A stretch of DNA of 64,000 nt from Sulfurospirillum sp. SCADC (GTDB lineage Bacteria > Campylobacterota > Campylobacteria > Campylobacterales > Sulfurospirillaceae): positions 108,390-172,389 of the forward strand of contig NZ_JQGK01000003.1 in assembly GCF_000743525.1 (NCBI RefSeq). The letters are read 5' to 3'. Every line of letters begins with the position of its first letter. Positions within the stretch are counted from its first letter, which is position 1. Shown one piece after another: positions 37,478-45,984 of the stretch. The position numbers and the translations under genes are program-made. The notes under the pieces were generated by a model. It did not search any database. It was not told the DNA's origin and saw only the letters and a list, made by a program, of their open reading frames with translations.

Positions 37478-37660
37478 ATGGCATTCGTTTCAAAATACGC
37501 ACTTATATTCTTTTGTGTATCAATGACGCTCATTGCAATGTTTGCATTTTTGCTAAACCAACTTCTTTGGTTCTATGTGAGCTTAGGAGCAATGGTTATC
37601 ATGCTTGTTGCACATAAATACAAAGATGGATTTGCAAAAAAGTTCGGGTTTTTATTCTAA
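37478..37660 (+). CDS. Small two-helix membrane protein with start box
   Basis: 60 residues starting MAFVSKYALIFF, with two membrane helices. The ribosome site and first codons belong to the repeated start box (37466-37486). The other copies probably are remnants of similar genes. Overlaps the convergent neighbour by four bases. Confidence 0.55.
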   Translation: MAFVSKYALIFFCVSMTLIAMFAFLLNQLLWFYVSLGAMVIMLVAHKYKDGFAKKFGFLF

Positions 37661-37899
37661 GACAAGAGTGCTACGCTACCACCCAATAATAAGATCACTG
37701 ATGAGACCAGAATAAAAAGCACCACTATGACAGATTGAACAACAAGAAGCCTTGTCGTATCATCCTTTCGTTGCAGCCACTCAACATAAAGTATTGTTAA
37801 AACTAGTACCGAAATCATGTAAGGAAATAACCCACCTTTTACTAAGATTGCAAGAGGTGCTAAAACACCCCAAAAGAGTGTCTTTAGACTCGCTAGCAT
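37657..37899 (-). CDS. Small membrane protein
   Basis: 80 residues with two or three hydrophobic stretches (MISVLVLTILYV and VVQSVIVVLFILVSSVILLL). Overlaps the upstream gene by seven bases, so the two are coupled. Not recognised. Confidence 0.55.
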   Translation of the reverse strand: MLASLKTLFWGVLAPLAILVKGGLFPYMISVLVLTILYVEWLQRKDDTTRLLVVQSVIVVLFILVSSVILLLGGSVALLS

Positions 37900-38147
37900 A
37901 ATCTTTTCCTTGCGTGTTGTTTGAACTCTTTTTTTGCGATTTTGGAAAGAAAATTGAAGTCTTCCAGTGCTTTATCTGCATTGCTGTGTTTATACTCAAG
38001 GGATTCTTCATCCTTCTCAAGATAATGCACAATAAAATTTCCTTTGCCAAGAAAGGCACTGCTAGGAAACAGTAATTCGGTTAGAACAACTTTGATCTTT
38101 TCTCCGAAATTCACCTCGTGAATGATTCTTTCTGCTGTAGCTGACAT
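37893..38147 (-). CDS. Hypothetical protein
   Basis: 84 residues, soluble, charged, beginning MSATAERIIHEVNFGEKIKV with GAGGACAT just upstream. First gene of a two-gene unit with the membrane protein that follows. Not recognised. Confidence 0.55.
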   Translation of the reverse strand: MSATAERIIHEVNFGEKIKVVLTELLFPSSAFLGKGNFIVHYLEKDEESLEYKHSNADKALEDFNFLSKIAKKEFKQHARKRLC

Positions 38148-38285
38148 AATGTCCTCCTTTGCACCTCAAACCCTTCAAAAACAATCAAATAGCACTGTAA
38201 AATCCCTATCGTTTCAGGCCTGCAGTTTTGCTTGAGTTTATGTGTTTTTGAGAGAGAACTGTGAGGTGATGTAGAAAAGGACAGA

Positions 38286-38328
38286 CCTATCCCATAAAGG
38301 GATAGATAATATCCCCTTATGGGTAGGC
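38286..38328. terminator. Imperfect hairpin downstream of the Cas4-like gene
   Basis: CCTATCCCATAA pairs with TTATGGGTAGG with one bulge. It lies between the Cas4-like gene end and the next minus-strand unit. Confidence 0.5.
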
Positions 38329-38376
38329 TCAATGAGCAACTTTATTTATGAATTGAGTATGAAGCTTGTTTATTTT

Positions 38377-39318
38377 TCACACAACTTTGAGCTTTTTATA
38401 TGGCTTACCAGCCTCGATGACTTTATTGGCTACTTCAGGATAATTAGCTTTGAGAAATTGTACGGATACCGTCTCTCTGCCTTTTATCTCTGACATCATC
38501 ACACTATATTTCACACCGATGCCTTTTTTAATTTTGGCCGCTTCCATAAAAGCTTTAATGTTCTCTTTCAAGTTAGCTGCTTCATTTTCTAAAGGAGAAA
38601 GTTCTTTTAGCCTTGTGACCATCGCATCTACTTCATCTGGTAATTTCTCTCCATTTTTTAGCAGTGTTGAGCATTGTGTTTTAAAAGAACAATAAGCGCA
38701 TAGATCCGAAACTTCGCCTTCTGGTTCTGTTTTAGATTGTACAGCCTCCCATAGCTGTGAAGCTCTTGATAATGCAGTATTTAAAAGCACCTCAGAGAAT
38801 TCAATGTCAAAGGCAGAATATTCACCGGTATTGACATTGACAGCTACAATAATAGCCCTTGTGTCTCTACCGCTTTGCAATTTTGCCAATTTCAGTTGCA
38901 GTTGAACTTGATAAAGCCAACTCAAGCGTGGCTTGTCATCAGGCAAAGGAGAACTGATAGACTTGCATTCAAGAATCACATCTTCCTTTGGAAAACTGAC
39001 CAAAAAATCGATATGCGATTGAACGTACGTCCATTGACCGTATCCTTTTACTTCAACTTGTTCTTGAAGCCCAATCTTTTTAGGATGATTGGCTAAACCA
39101 GCTTTGACGATTCCTTCTGCTACATGACCTCTTTGAAAGATCAACAACTGTTTTAAATTGTGCTCTTCACCTAGTGTTTTGGACAAGTATGATTTCTTCA
39201 TACATTGACCAATATCAGAAGAGCCTATATATGTTGAACGATCTCCTAGTCCTGAGTCTGTGTTTTGCAGACCTTTCTCTAAAAAATCGAAAATGGGATG
39301 TCTATTTGTACGTGACAT
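38377..39318 (-). CDS. Cas4/RecB-like PD-(D/E)XK exonuclease with Fe-S cysteines
   Basis: A 313-residue nuclease. FQRGHVAEGIV, then SHIDFLVSF with the metal aspartate, DVILECKSIS with the ExK pair, and YQVQLQLKLAK (the QxxxY-like helix) give the RecB/Cas4 core. One early cysteine (GQCMKKS) and three late ones (LCAYCSFKTQC) are placed to bind a [4Fe-4S] cluster, as in Cas4 and AddB. There is no CRISPR array or cas1/cas2 nearby, so it is a mobile-element nuclease, perhaps in recombination. A GGAGG ribosome site precedes it, and a long structured leader lies upstream. Confidence 0.8.
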   Translation of the reverse strand: MSRTNRHPIFDFLEKGLQNTDSGLGDRSTYIGSSDIGQCMKKSYLSKTLGEEHNLKQLLIFQRGHVAEGIVKAGLANHPKKIGLQEQVEVKGYGQWTYVQSHIDFLVSFPKEDVILECKSISSPLPDDKPRLSWLYQVQLQLKLAKLQSGRDTRAIIVAVNVNTGEYSAFDIEFSEVLLNTALSRASQLWEAVQSKTEPEGEVSDLCAYCSFKTQCSTLLKNGEKLPDEVDAMVTRLKELSPLENEAANLKENIKAFMEAAKIKKGIGVKYSVMMSEIKGRETVSVQFLKANYPEVANKVIEAGKPYKKLKVV

Positions 39319-39598
39319 CTTCTACCTCCTATTGTTTTTTATCGAAACGTATGGTTCCACTAAACCGACCAGGAGATAAATAGACAGATGTATGGCTACT
39401 AAGCCGATAAATCTGAGATTACTCTCTGTATCGGCTTAGTGCAGCCATTGAAATGATGAAGTTAAAAGAGGGATAGCCTTTGCTCGTAAGAATACGAATC
39501 CCTCTTGAAATCCTATGAGTCATGTGCTAGAATTACACATAGACTTTGGAATCAAAGTAAACCTTGCCCCGAAGGGCAAGGGGTTACGAAACAGTGGG
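39319..39598 (-). ncRNA. Structured RNA region between the 23-residue frame and the Cas4-like gene
   Basis: On the minus strand it holds, in order: a CCTTGCCC/GGGCAAGG hairpin (39562-39581) capped by a TTCG tetraloop; ACTTTGATTCCAAA (39545-39558), complementary to the coding region upstream; a hairpin AAGAGGGAT/ATCCCTCTT (39464-39507) followed by TTTT; and an 11-bp stem CTAAGCCGATA/TATCGGCTTAG (39399-39439). This density suggests a regulatory RNA. No Rfam family recognised. Confidence 0.55.
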
Positions 39599-39670
39599 CT
39601 AGACTATTTCAATAACAATTACGACTTTGATTCCAAATGCCTTAAACTCAATCTTTAATCTTTTACTCAT
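39599..39670 (-). CDS. 23-residue peptide with a perfect ribosome site
   Basis: A tiny frame starting MSKRLKIEFKAFGIK and ending in the hydrophobic run VVIVIEIV. The ribosome site AAAGGAGGTG (39677-39686), six bases upstream, matches the anti-Shine-Dalgarno fully, which is rare. Codons 12-17 contain TTTGGAATCAAAGT, which can pair with the region just downstream. The peptide could be a leader controlling the Cas4-like gene or a type I toxin-like peptide. Too short for family assignment. Confidence 0.6.
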   Translation of the reverse strand: MSKRLKIEFKAFGIKVVIVIEIV

Positions 39671-40493
39671 TTCCCACACCTCCTTTCAGACAGACAGAAG
39701 TACCTCATTGCACATAGCACAGTTTTGGAATAACCGTTTGGGGTTAACTATGATTTTGTGAGATTCTTTTTTGTGATTTGTAGTTTCCAATTACACTGTC
39801 TTGGACTCAAAAGTCCTTATCGAAGGCATAGATTTATCCTTTAAGAGGGCAAATATATGCCCTCTGTAGGGATTTCTTGGATGTGAAGTATCCTCTGAAC
39901 CCAATCAGTGGTTTAAAAAAACAATGGAAAGTTTTTTGAGGATGTGTGTTTTATTATTAGAACTCTTCAATTCAAATAGCAGTATGAATCAACATTTTTA
40001 TACTTAGATACCAGGTTGATTTCACTATTGATTGTAGAGAGTTAGATTAGGAGGATAAAAATACTGCACTTAGGCAGTCAAAGGCTAGAACACCTTTAAT
40101 TGTAGTATTTTCTGCTATTTGTCACGATCACTTAGGATAATGTGTGTGCTTAGACACAAAATAGCTTTTATTGTATCGGTGATTTTCTTTTCAGTGCTAC
40201 TTAGAGTCACTGCATATACTTAGATATGGGGAAAACACCATTTTGTTTTCGTTTCGCAAGCGAAACATTAATGCTCTTCTTTTAGCGAGTATGGCTAAGA
40301 ATGGGCGAGTGCCTCTATTTCGTCTTGATCCTGTGTCAAGCGCACGACTTCATACCAAATCGTTAATATAAATTAAAAACATCATTATAGCATTTTGAGT
40401 GATTGTTGTAGAAAGTTTTAAAAAATATAGGAAAATCCCGTAAGTTTAAATTGTGCTAGAATATTACGAATTATTCATCTGAAAGGACATCTT
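39671..40493. other. Long non-coding stretch with many hairpins
   Basis: No gene of supportable size. Hairpins GGACT-CAAA-AGTCC (39804-39817) and GAGGGCA/TGCCCTC (39845-39864) and GTTAACCCC/GGTTATTC-like pairing near 39735-39755 probably belong to the 5' leader of the 23-residue frame on the minus strand. TTTCGCAAGCGAAA (40251-40266 region) is a further palindrome. The left part therefore looks like transcribed structured RNA, the right part (about 39960-40490) like spacer. Confidence 0.45.
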
Positions 40494-40673
40494 ATGGCAA
40501 AGAATACTGGTAAGGATTATAGGATAGGATCTGTTGATAATCGAAGTCAAACATACAATCCCCAAAATGATACTCATGTTAAGAGAGATACTACAACTGG
40601 ACGTTTTATGGATGTGAAACAAGGTGATAAGTTTAAAGGTGTTGCCAAAGAACCTGACGAAAGAAAAAAATAG
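40494..40673 (+). CDS. Small hydrophilic conserved-looking protein
   Basis: 59 residues starting MAKNTGKDYRIGSVDNRSQT, with AAAGGAC upstream. The motif TTGRFMDVKQG and the repeated Thr/Lys pattern resemble a widespread family of short unnamed proteins on plasmids and islands. Function unknown. Confidence 0.6.
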   Translation: MAKNTGKDYRIGSVDNRSQTYNPQNDTHVKRDTTTGRFMDVKQGDKFKGVAKEPDERKK

Positions 40674-40719
40674 TTGTAAGGCAAGAGCATAATGATCAAT
40701 ACTGATTGAGGATATATAA

Positions 40720-40800
40720 ATGGAAATGCTAAATGAGGCATGGAAGATAGCACTGAAAAAGGTTCAAGGGCTAAGAATTATATTAAAAAGAAATCAATAG
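40720..40800 (+). CDS. Possible 26-residue peptide
   Basis: MEMLNEAWKIALKKV and a basic end, with GAGG eight bases upstream. Amphipathic. Weak support, but it follows the previous small gene closely and precedes DUF2971. Confidence 0.25.
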   Translation: MEMLNEAWKIALKKVQGLRIILKRNQ

Positions 40801-40825
40801 AATAAGTCATGGGGAGTGATCTAAA

Positions 40826-41623
40826 GTGCAAGATATAAAAGAGGACTTCAAATTTTATAAATACAGACCGTTCAATGAACACACTAATGATATTATCATT
40901 ACTTCCTCTATGCGTTACTCAAACCCTTCTTCTTTTAATGATCCTTTTGATGTAAGTCCTTCATATATGAAAAAAAAATATACAAAAAAAGAGAGAGATA
41001 CGTTTATAGAGATGTCCGCAAAGCTAGGTAAATCGTTTAATCATTCTGATGAAATCAGAGAAGACTTTATTCAAAAGTATAAAAAGGAATGCAATTCAAA
41101 TAGTAAGTTCATATCGTTTGGAAAGAAAATAAATAGAGAACAATTTGAAAGAATGGGAGTTATGTGTCTCTCTAAAGTTAAAGATAGTATTTTAATGTGG
41201 TCACATTATGCTGAAAATCATAAAGGGCTAGTATTTGAATTTGATTACTCATGTCTGCAAAAAATACAAGCAAATGAATGGCCATTAGAAATCAAATATG
41301 AAAAAAATAATACTTTAATATCATTAGCTCCAAAGAGTCATGAAGAAATGAAAAAACAAATGGAAATTATTCTATTGACAAAATATAGTGATTGGGCTTA
41401 TGAAAAAGAGTATAGAATCCTTGACCAAGATTTTCAAGGGAATAAAACTTTTGAAAAAAAATTATTGACTAAGATAATTTTTGGTTTTAAAACCTCAAAA
41501 AAAAATATGCAACATATGATAAAATTATGTAAACAATATGGTTTTAAGCACGTTAAGTTTGAAAAAGCAGAAAAAGTTGAAGGAACTTTTACGCTAAGAA
41601 TGGTTCCCTATAATGCTATTTGA
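40826..41623 (+). CDS. DUF2971 domain protein
   Basis: A 265-residue protein with all DUF2971 landmarks: SNPSSFNDPFDVSPS, MCLSKVKDSILMWSHYAENHKGLVFEF and SDWAYEKEYRIL. The family is common on islands and beside defence genes; its biochemical role is unknown. GTG start with GGGGAG upstream. Confidence 0.78.
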   Translation: MQDIKEDFKFYKYRPFNEHTNDIIITSSMRYSNPSSFNDPFDVSPSYMKKKYTKKERDTFIEMSAKLGKSFNHSDEIREDFIQKYKKECNSNSKFISFGKKINREQFERMGVMCLSKVKDSILMWSHYAENHKGLVFEFDYSCLQKIQANEWPLEIKYEKNNTLISLAPKSHEEMKKQMEIILLTKYSDWAYEKEYRILDQDFQGNKTFEKKLLTKIIFGFKTSKKNMQHMIKLCKQYGFKHVKFEKAEKVEGTFTLRMVPYNAI

Positions 41624-41986
41624 TTTGACAAAATCAAATACTTCAAATCCCTTGGGAGTGCTCAAAATTCTGTGTCAGCATCCAGTAGTTCCTAAAATTG
41701 TATCATAAATTTAAAGCCTTATTGAGTCTACCCTCGAAATAAATCGAGAGTTGTGTGAAGGTAAAGCTTCAGTTACGTATTAGCATAGTCATTGTTGAAG
41801 TTTTTTACCATGTTATGTAGGTAGATATCCTCATTGGATATTCAACAAAATAGCCCATTTTGTGGAATATCATTTGAAGATCCAATTCGTTAAGCTATAT
41901 ATCTATCCGTGAAACATTATTTCAGTTACTCAATTTTCAACATTTAGATAAAATGTGGAAAACTAATTTTTGATAGGAGCTATATT
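41624..41986. other. Intergenic region, no gene seen
   Basis: Contains the hairpin CTCGAAATAAATCGAG (41733-41748). Otherwise AT-rich spacer. Confidence 0.5.
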
Positions 41987-42454
41987 ATGTTTAAATTTTT
42001 GAAGGAAGAAAGCAGACGTGATATTAATATAGCAACGCTTAATGAAATCAAATCAGAAGAAATACTTGAAGAAGAACATACTCACATTAATAAATTGATT
42101 CAAGACAATCAAGCAGCTGGAAAGAAATTTCTTTTAGTTTGGGTTCCTTTACTTATTGCTGGTGTTGCTTACAGCTTCAATATAGTTGCTAATTTTGCAG
42201 TTAAACTTTTTTTTAGTCAATATGAACTGCAAAATATAAATCAAGAACAAATGTCTAAAGATATGCATTCATTATTTGATTTTTTAATGCCATTCGGGGG
42301 TATTCTATTGTCCATTACAGTATTCTTTTTTGTCTTACATGTAATTCTACATTTAAAACTTAGTTCAGATTTAAAGAGACAAAAAGCAACAGTGATTCAA
42401 TTACGCTCTAAAATTTCTAACCAAAAAGAAAGAAAAGAAAGATGGAGAAAATGA
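41987..42454 (+). CDS. Hypothetical two-helix membrane protein
   Basis: 155 residues with membrane helices at about 49-71 and 104-126, a charged N-terminus, and a basic coiled-coil-like C-terminus ending KERWRK. It converges on the large nuclease gene. Not recognised. Confidence 0.55.
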   Translation: MFKFLKEESRRDINIATLNEIKSEEILEEEHTHINKLIQDNQAAGKKFLLVWVPLLIAGVAYSFNIVANFAVKLFFSQYELQNINQEQMSKDMHSLFDFLMPFGGILLSITVFFFVLHVILHLKLSSDLKRQKATVIQLRSKISNQKERKERWRK

Positions 42455-42470
42455 TACTTGATTATTTAGT

Positions 42471-44783
42471 TTACTGATAAACACCTATTAATGCATAAGC
42501 TATATCTTCTCTATCAATATTTAGACCAATTGCAACACAATATTTCACATGTGATGATTCTAAAGACATAGATGCGGCTTCTTCACAAAATTTATATCTA
42601 TCCTCTTTATTTTGTTCATTAAAGATAACAAAACAAAATGCATATTCAGAAGATAATGGGGGAGTATAAATAAGCAAATTTTTATGCCCAGTTATGCGCC
42701 AATTTTTTCTAACATTAGTTTTGAGTTTTTTTAATTCAGTGACTATTCTAACTTGATCTTGAGGCAATAACCTATAAATAATACTTCCTATTTCTAACCA
42801 ACGTGAAGGTTTTCTATTCTCTAATTGTAATAAAATATTTTCGAAAAACTGATTCATAAGCGGTACAGGTTTTGAGATCGTTATTCCTTCTGCAAGAGAT
42901 TCATAATATGCATCAATTTTTTTTGATGCACCTGAAATCATTAAAGTACCTTGAGTATTTATATTAGAGAAATTAAAATGATTTTCCATATAAAGCCCCA
43001 TTAGGTCTAGCTCATCTCCTTTGTACAAAAGTGTACCCTCAATTTCAGATCTTTGCTCCAAATAATTTAAAATCTGGATTGGATGTTCAAAGATATCAAA
43101 TAATGTTTCAAAATCAGCAAGATTCATTGTTGGGCAAGGTAAATAATCTTTAGGTATCCATCCAGTATCTTTTAATTCATATACATTTGTTTGAAGCGCA
43201 GCAAAATATTCTAATGTAATAGAAACTCTAAGTATCTTGTGAATGGTTGATAAATCAATAGGCATTTTTTTCCTAAGTGGATCATCAATATGCGGATTTT
43301 TAATCAAATATTCTAATTTTTGCTTAAACCTATTGGATTGAAGGTTTGGTTCAACTAATATTTCATGAATCTTTTTTTTTAACCTACCTGGTGCTCCTCT
43401 GAGTGCCTCATCGGATATTGTATGTGATTTGGCTTCAATAATAACAGCATAAGAACCAATAAAGGCTATCAAGTCTGTTTCATATTCAATATTATCTAAT
43501 TTCCATTTTATACTTGATACTGTTAATTGTTCTGGAAATTTTCTATGCACTATCTCTTGTATTTTATTTTCTAAATATTTGGCTTTAACATGAGATAATT
43601 TAATACTATCAATTTGGTTTATCAAGTGATCAAAAATTTTTAAAATAAAACTAAAGAATAATTGAGGAAGTGGGCAAAATATTTTCTTATGAGGTAATTT
43701 AACAATTGGTTTTAACCAAATTGGATTTGCTAAAAAGATATGTTCAATTGGATAATCAACTAATGCACCCTCCGAATAGCTAAGATACTTAATTATTGCT
43801 TCTATTATTTCTAAAGGAAGATTAGTTAATGCAGAAATTTCATCTTCTGAAAATGTATAATAATCAATCAATGTTAAATCATTATGTGCTAATAAATGAT
43901 AAATAACCTGTTGTTTCGGTATATCTAAACTTTCATACATAGCGATTAAATCATCAACATGATCTCCTAGTTGCATTGCTCGATGATATTTTTTGAGGAT
44001 ATCTTGAGTATCTTTTGTATTATTTAAATCTCGTAAAAAAGTCATTCGCTCATTCGTTGATTTTTCAATATCTTGAAGTAAACAATTAAAAAATTGAATG
44101 AGATTTGAGCAACTAAAACCATAGATTTCTACTAAATTTGAGTCAAAATTGCTATAAATTTCTTGAGAAATATTTTTTACTTGAAAAATAAAACCCCAAT
44201 TTCTAACGGTTTGAGTATGCGCTTGCACCCAAGATTGAATCCTCTTTTGAACTAATTTTTCTTGAGATAGTTCTAAATCTTCGGGATCAATATTTTTATT
44301 ATATATCGCTGTTGTTAATATCGGTAAAGTATCTATAAGCTCCTGCGTAATATGTGGAGCAAAGATTCTATTTTTTAATAACGATGGATTCATTCGTAAT
44401 AAAAGAGCTTGCATGATTTCAATATGCGATTGATTTATATTTTTTTCTTTTCTATCAACACCATTCTGTCCAATATTAGAAGTTAAATAATAATTTGACA
44501 ATATTGACATAAGCAATGGAGCATCGTATTCACGAATCATTTGTTGGATTTTTTCTAAAGATTCTTGATAATTCTTTTGCGCTTCTTCTTTTATCTTTTG
44601 AAGTAATAGTTGTCTCTGTTCGATAGAAAGATTAGCTAAGGGATTAGGAATAGCTGTAAATTTGATAGTGTTTTTTTTTTCTTCTTTTGTATGGATAGTA
44701 TTAATTTGATTTAGCGATTTTTTTTTCTTTTTTTCAGCGATTTTTTTCTTTTTAATTCGTCGTTGTCTATTTAATATGCCCAT
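42471..44783 (-). CDS. Large protein with internal PD-(D/E)XK-type (EAK) domain
   Basis: 770 residues. A lysine-rich N-terminus (about 1-35) is followed by a helical region of ~350 residues. Around 430-455, YETDLIAFIGSYAVIIEAKSH supplies D437, E450 and K452, a NERD/restriction-like nuclease core; ALRGAPGRLKKKI follows. The C-terminal 300 residues are unassigned. Similar proteins sit on islands and may be anti-phage or anti-plasmid nucleases, which is inference. Monocistronic, divergent from the recombinase gene. Confidence 0.6.
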   Translation of the reverse strand: MGILNRQRRIKKKKIAEKKKKKSLNQINTIHTKEEKKNTIKFTAIPNPLANLSIEQRQLLLQKIKEEAQKNYQESLEKIQQMIREYDAPLLMSILSNYYLTSNIGQNGVDRKEKNINQSHIEIMQALLLRMNPSLLKNRIFAPHITQELIDTLPILTTAIYNKNIDPEDLELSQEKLVQKRIQSWVQAHTQTVRNWGFIFQVKNISQEIYSNFDSNLVEIYGFSCSNLIQFFNCLLQDIEKSTNERMTFLRDLNNTKDTQDILKKYHRAMQLGDHVDDLIAMYESLDIPKQQVIYHLLAHNDLTLIDYYTFSEDEISALTNLPLEIIEAIIKYLSYSEGALVDYPIEHIFLANPIWLKPIVKLPHKKIFCPLPQLFFSFILKIFDHLINQIDSIKLSHVKAKYLENKIQEIVHRKFPEQLTVSSIKWKLDNIEYETDLIAFIGSYAVIIEAKSHTISDEALRGAPGRLKKKIHEILVEPNLQSNRFKQKLEYLIKNPHIDDPLRKKMPIDLSTIHKILRVSITLEYFAALQTNVYELKDTGWIPKDYLPCPTMNLADFETLFDIFEHPIQILNYLEQRSEIEGTLLYKGDELDLMGLYMENHFNFSNINTQGTLMISGASKKIDAYYESLAEGITISKPVPLMNQFFENILLQLENRKPSRWLEIGSIIYRLLPQDQVRIVTELKKLKTNVRKNWRITGHKNLLIYTPPLSSEYAFCFVIFNEQNKEDRYKFCEEAASMSLESSHVKYCVAIGLNIDREDIAYALIGVYQ

Positions 44784-44857
44784 TTTAATAATCCAATATA
44801 TAATTTTTAAAATCTTTTAATTATATCTCAACATATAATTAAAATACTGCCAATTTC

Positions 44858-44869
44858 AAAACGAATAGT
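44858..44869 (+). promoter_or_regulatory. AAAACGAATAGT box 1
   Basis: 28 bases before the tyrosine recombinase start. Other copies: 49838, 50599, 50975, 52723, 56968, 57718. Confidence 0.75.
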
Positions 44870-44897
44870 ATTAAATCTATTTATTTTGGAGCAAACT

Positions 44898-45536
44898 ATG
44901 ACATACGAACTTATCGAAGCAGAAATCATTGAGACGTTGCCTATCAAAAGAGGCAAACAGGAGATTGTACCTATTCAGCAAGACGATACTGAAGATGACA
45001 TCAAATACCTCTCAGTTACTGAGTTGAACACTTTACTATCTATCAGCGATTCATTCTACCGCTTAGCATGGCTTGTATGTTATGAAACGGCAAGCCGTAT
45101 TTCTGAAGCACTCAAACTCACATTTGGAGATCTCAATTTAGAGACCAATCGATTGAAAGTTATTAACCTCAAGCAGCGCAAGAAAAACAGCTTTCGCCTC
45201 ATTAAAATCAGTGACCGGCTTAAATCATTGATATTGCAAGAGCAACTCTCACGCAATGTCGCCAAAGATGACTTTATCCTCAAAAATCGTGATAGAACAA
45301 CTTACAACTATGCGTTTATTAGATATGCCACTCAAGCAAATATTGAAAGAGAGCGAGCGCATCCTCATACGTTACGCCACTCTCGTGCTATTCACCTTTT
45401 GGACTCAGGCGCTAATATCATTTTGGTCAGCAACGCTCTTGGTCATAAAAATATCAAGAGCACTTTGATCTATTTGAAGTATTCTAATCAGGAGTTGGAT
45501 AAGGCGCTAGATCATGCTAATGCACGATTGTATTAA
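44898..45536 (+). CDS. Compact tyrosine recombinase
   Basis: A 212-residue catalytic-domain-only tyrosine recombinase. [14 protein letters not shown] has the first arginine, [14 protein letters not shown] the HxxR pair, [10 protein letters not shown] the second histidine region, and STLIYLKYS the nucleophile tyrosine. The N-terminal core-binding domain of usual integrases is missing. It is preceded by an AAAACGAATAGT box like the conjugation genes, so it may act in transfer (some islands use a recombinase-like relaxase), in dimer resolution, or in inversion. ATG 44898 has GGAG six bases upstream. Confidence 0.75.
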   Translation: MTYELIEAEIIETLPIKRGKQEIVPIQQDDTEDDIKYLSVTELNTLLSISDSFYRLAWLVCYETASRISEALKLTFGDLNLETNRLKVINLKQRKKNSFRLIKISDRLKSLILQEQLSRNVAKDDFILKNRDRTTYNYAFIRYATQANIERERAHPHTLRHSRAIHLLDSGANIILVSNALGHKNIKSTLIYLKYSNQELDKALDHANARLY

Positions 45537-45553
45537 CGTCTAGTTCTTGTATG

Positions 45554-45617
45554 TAAATCATTAAATAGTGATTTATATACCAGTTGTATCTATTTTATAT
45601 CATTATTTTGTGATATA
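45554..45617 (+). promoter_or_regulatory. Two HipB-type operators
   Basis: Two 22-bp inverted repeats, TAAATCA-N8-TGATTTA (45554-45575) and TATATCA-N8-TGATATA (45596-45617), 42 bp apart centre to centre, that is four helical turns. The second overlaps the likely -10 (GATATAATT). Confidence 0.75.
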
Positions 45618-45648
45618 ATTAATTCATCTTTTGTTGCAAAGGGATACA

Positions 45649-45984
45649 ATGGCATATACACTCTTAACGGACGATGAGATTGTCCATGATTTGGGGAAGA
45701 AGCTCGATACGCTTCGTCGAACTAAAGAAGTTCCTATTAGTGAGCTTTTAGAAAAAAGTGGTACCAACCATAATACCTATGATCGGTTTATCAATGCTAA
45801 AAGTGGCATTAGCCTCAAAAATTTCATTCGTCTTTTACGAGGGATTGGAGCATTGGATAAACTCGAAGCGCTTTTGGATGTTTCTCACGCTTATAGCCCT
45901 TTGCAAGAGCAGAGCATCCCTAAAAAACGCATACGAAAAAAACCTGCCTCTAACACAACCTTTACATGGGGAGAAGATCGATGA
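45649..45984 (+). CDS. hipB: HipB-like antitoxin
   Basis: A 111-residue helix-turn-helix protein (DLGKKLDTLRRTKEVPISEL, then SGTNHNTYDRFINAKSG). It has a basic C-terminal tail and overlaps hipA by four bases. As in HipB it should repress the operon through the two operators upstream and hold HipA inactive. ATG 45649 is chosen on AAAGGG. Confidence 0.8.
   Translation: MAYTLLTDDEIVHDLGKKLDTLRRTKEVPISELLEKSGTNHNTYDRFINAKSGISLKNFIRLLRGIGALDKLEALLDVSHAYSPLQEQSIPKKRIRKKPASNTTFTWGEDR

Noticed and set aside
37279..37617. Plus-strand frame of 112 codons
   Set aside because: It overlaps a better supported minus-strand gene (37240-37410) and the start of the membrane protein at 37478, and its composition is not protein-like.
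38377..39318. CRISPR-Cas locus around the Cas4-like gene
   Set aside because: No repeat-spacer array and no cas1, cas2 or effector gene were found anywhere in the window.
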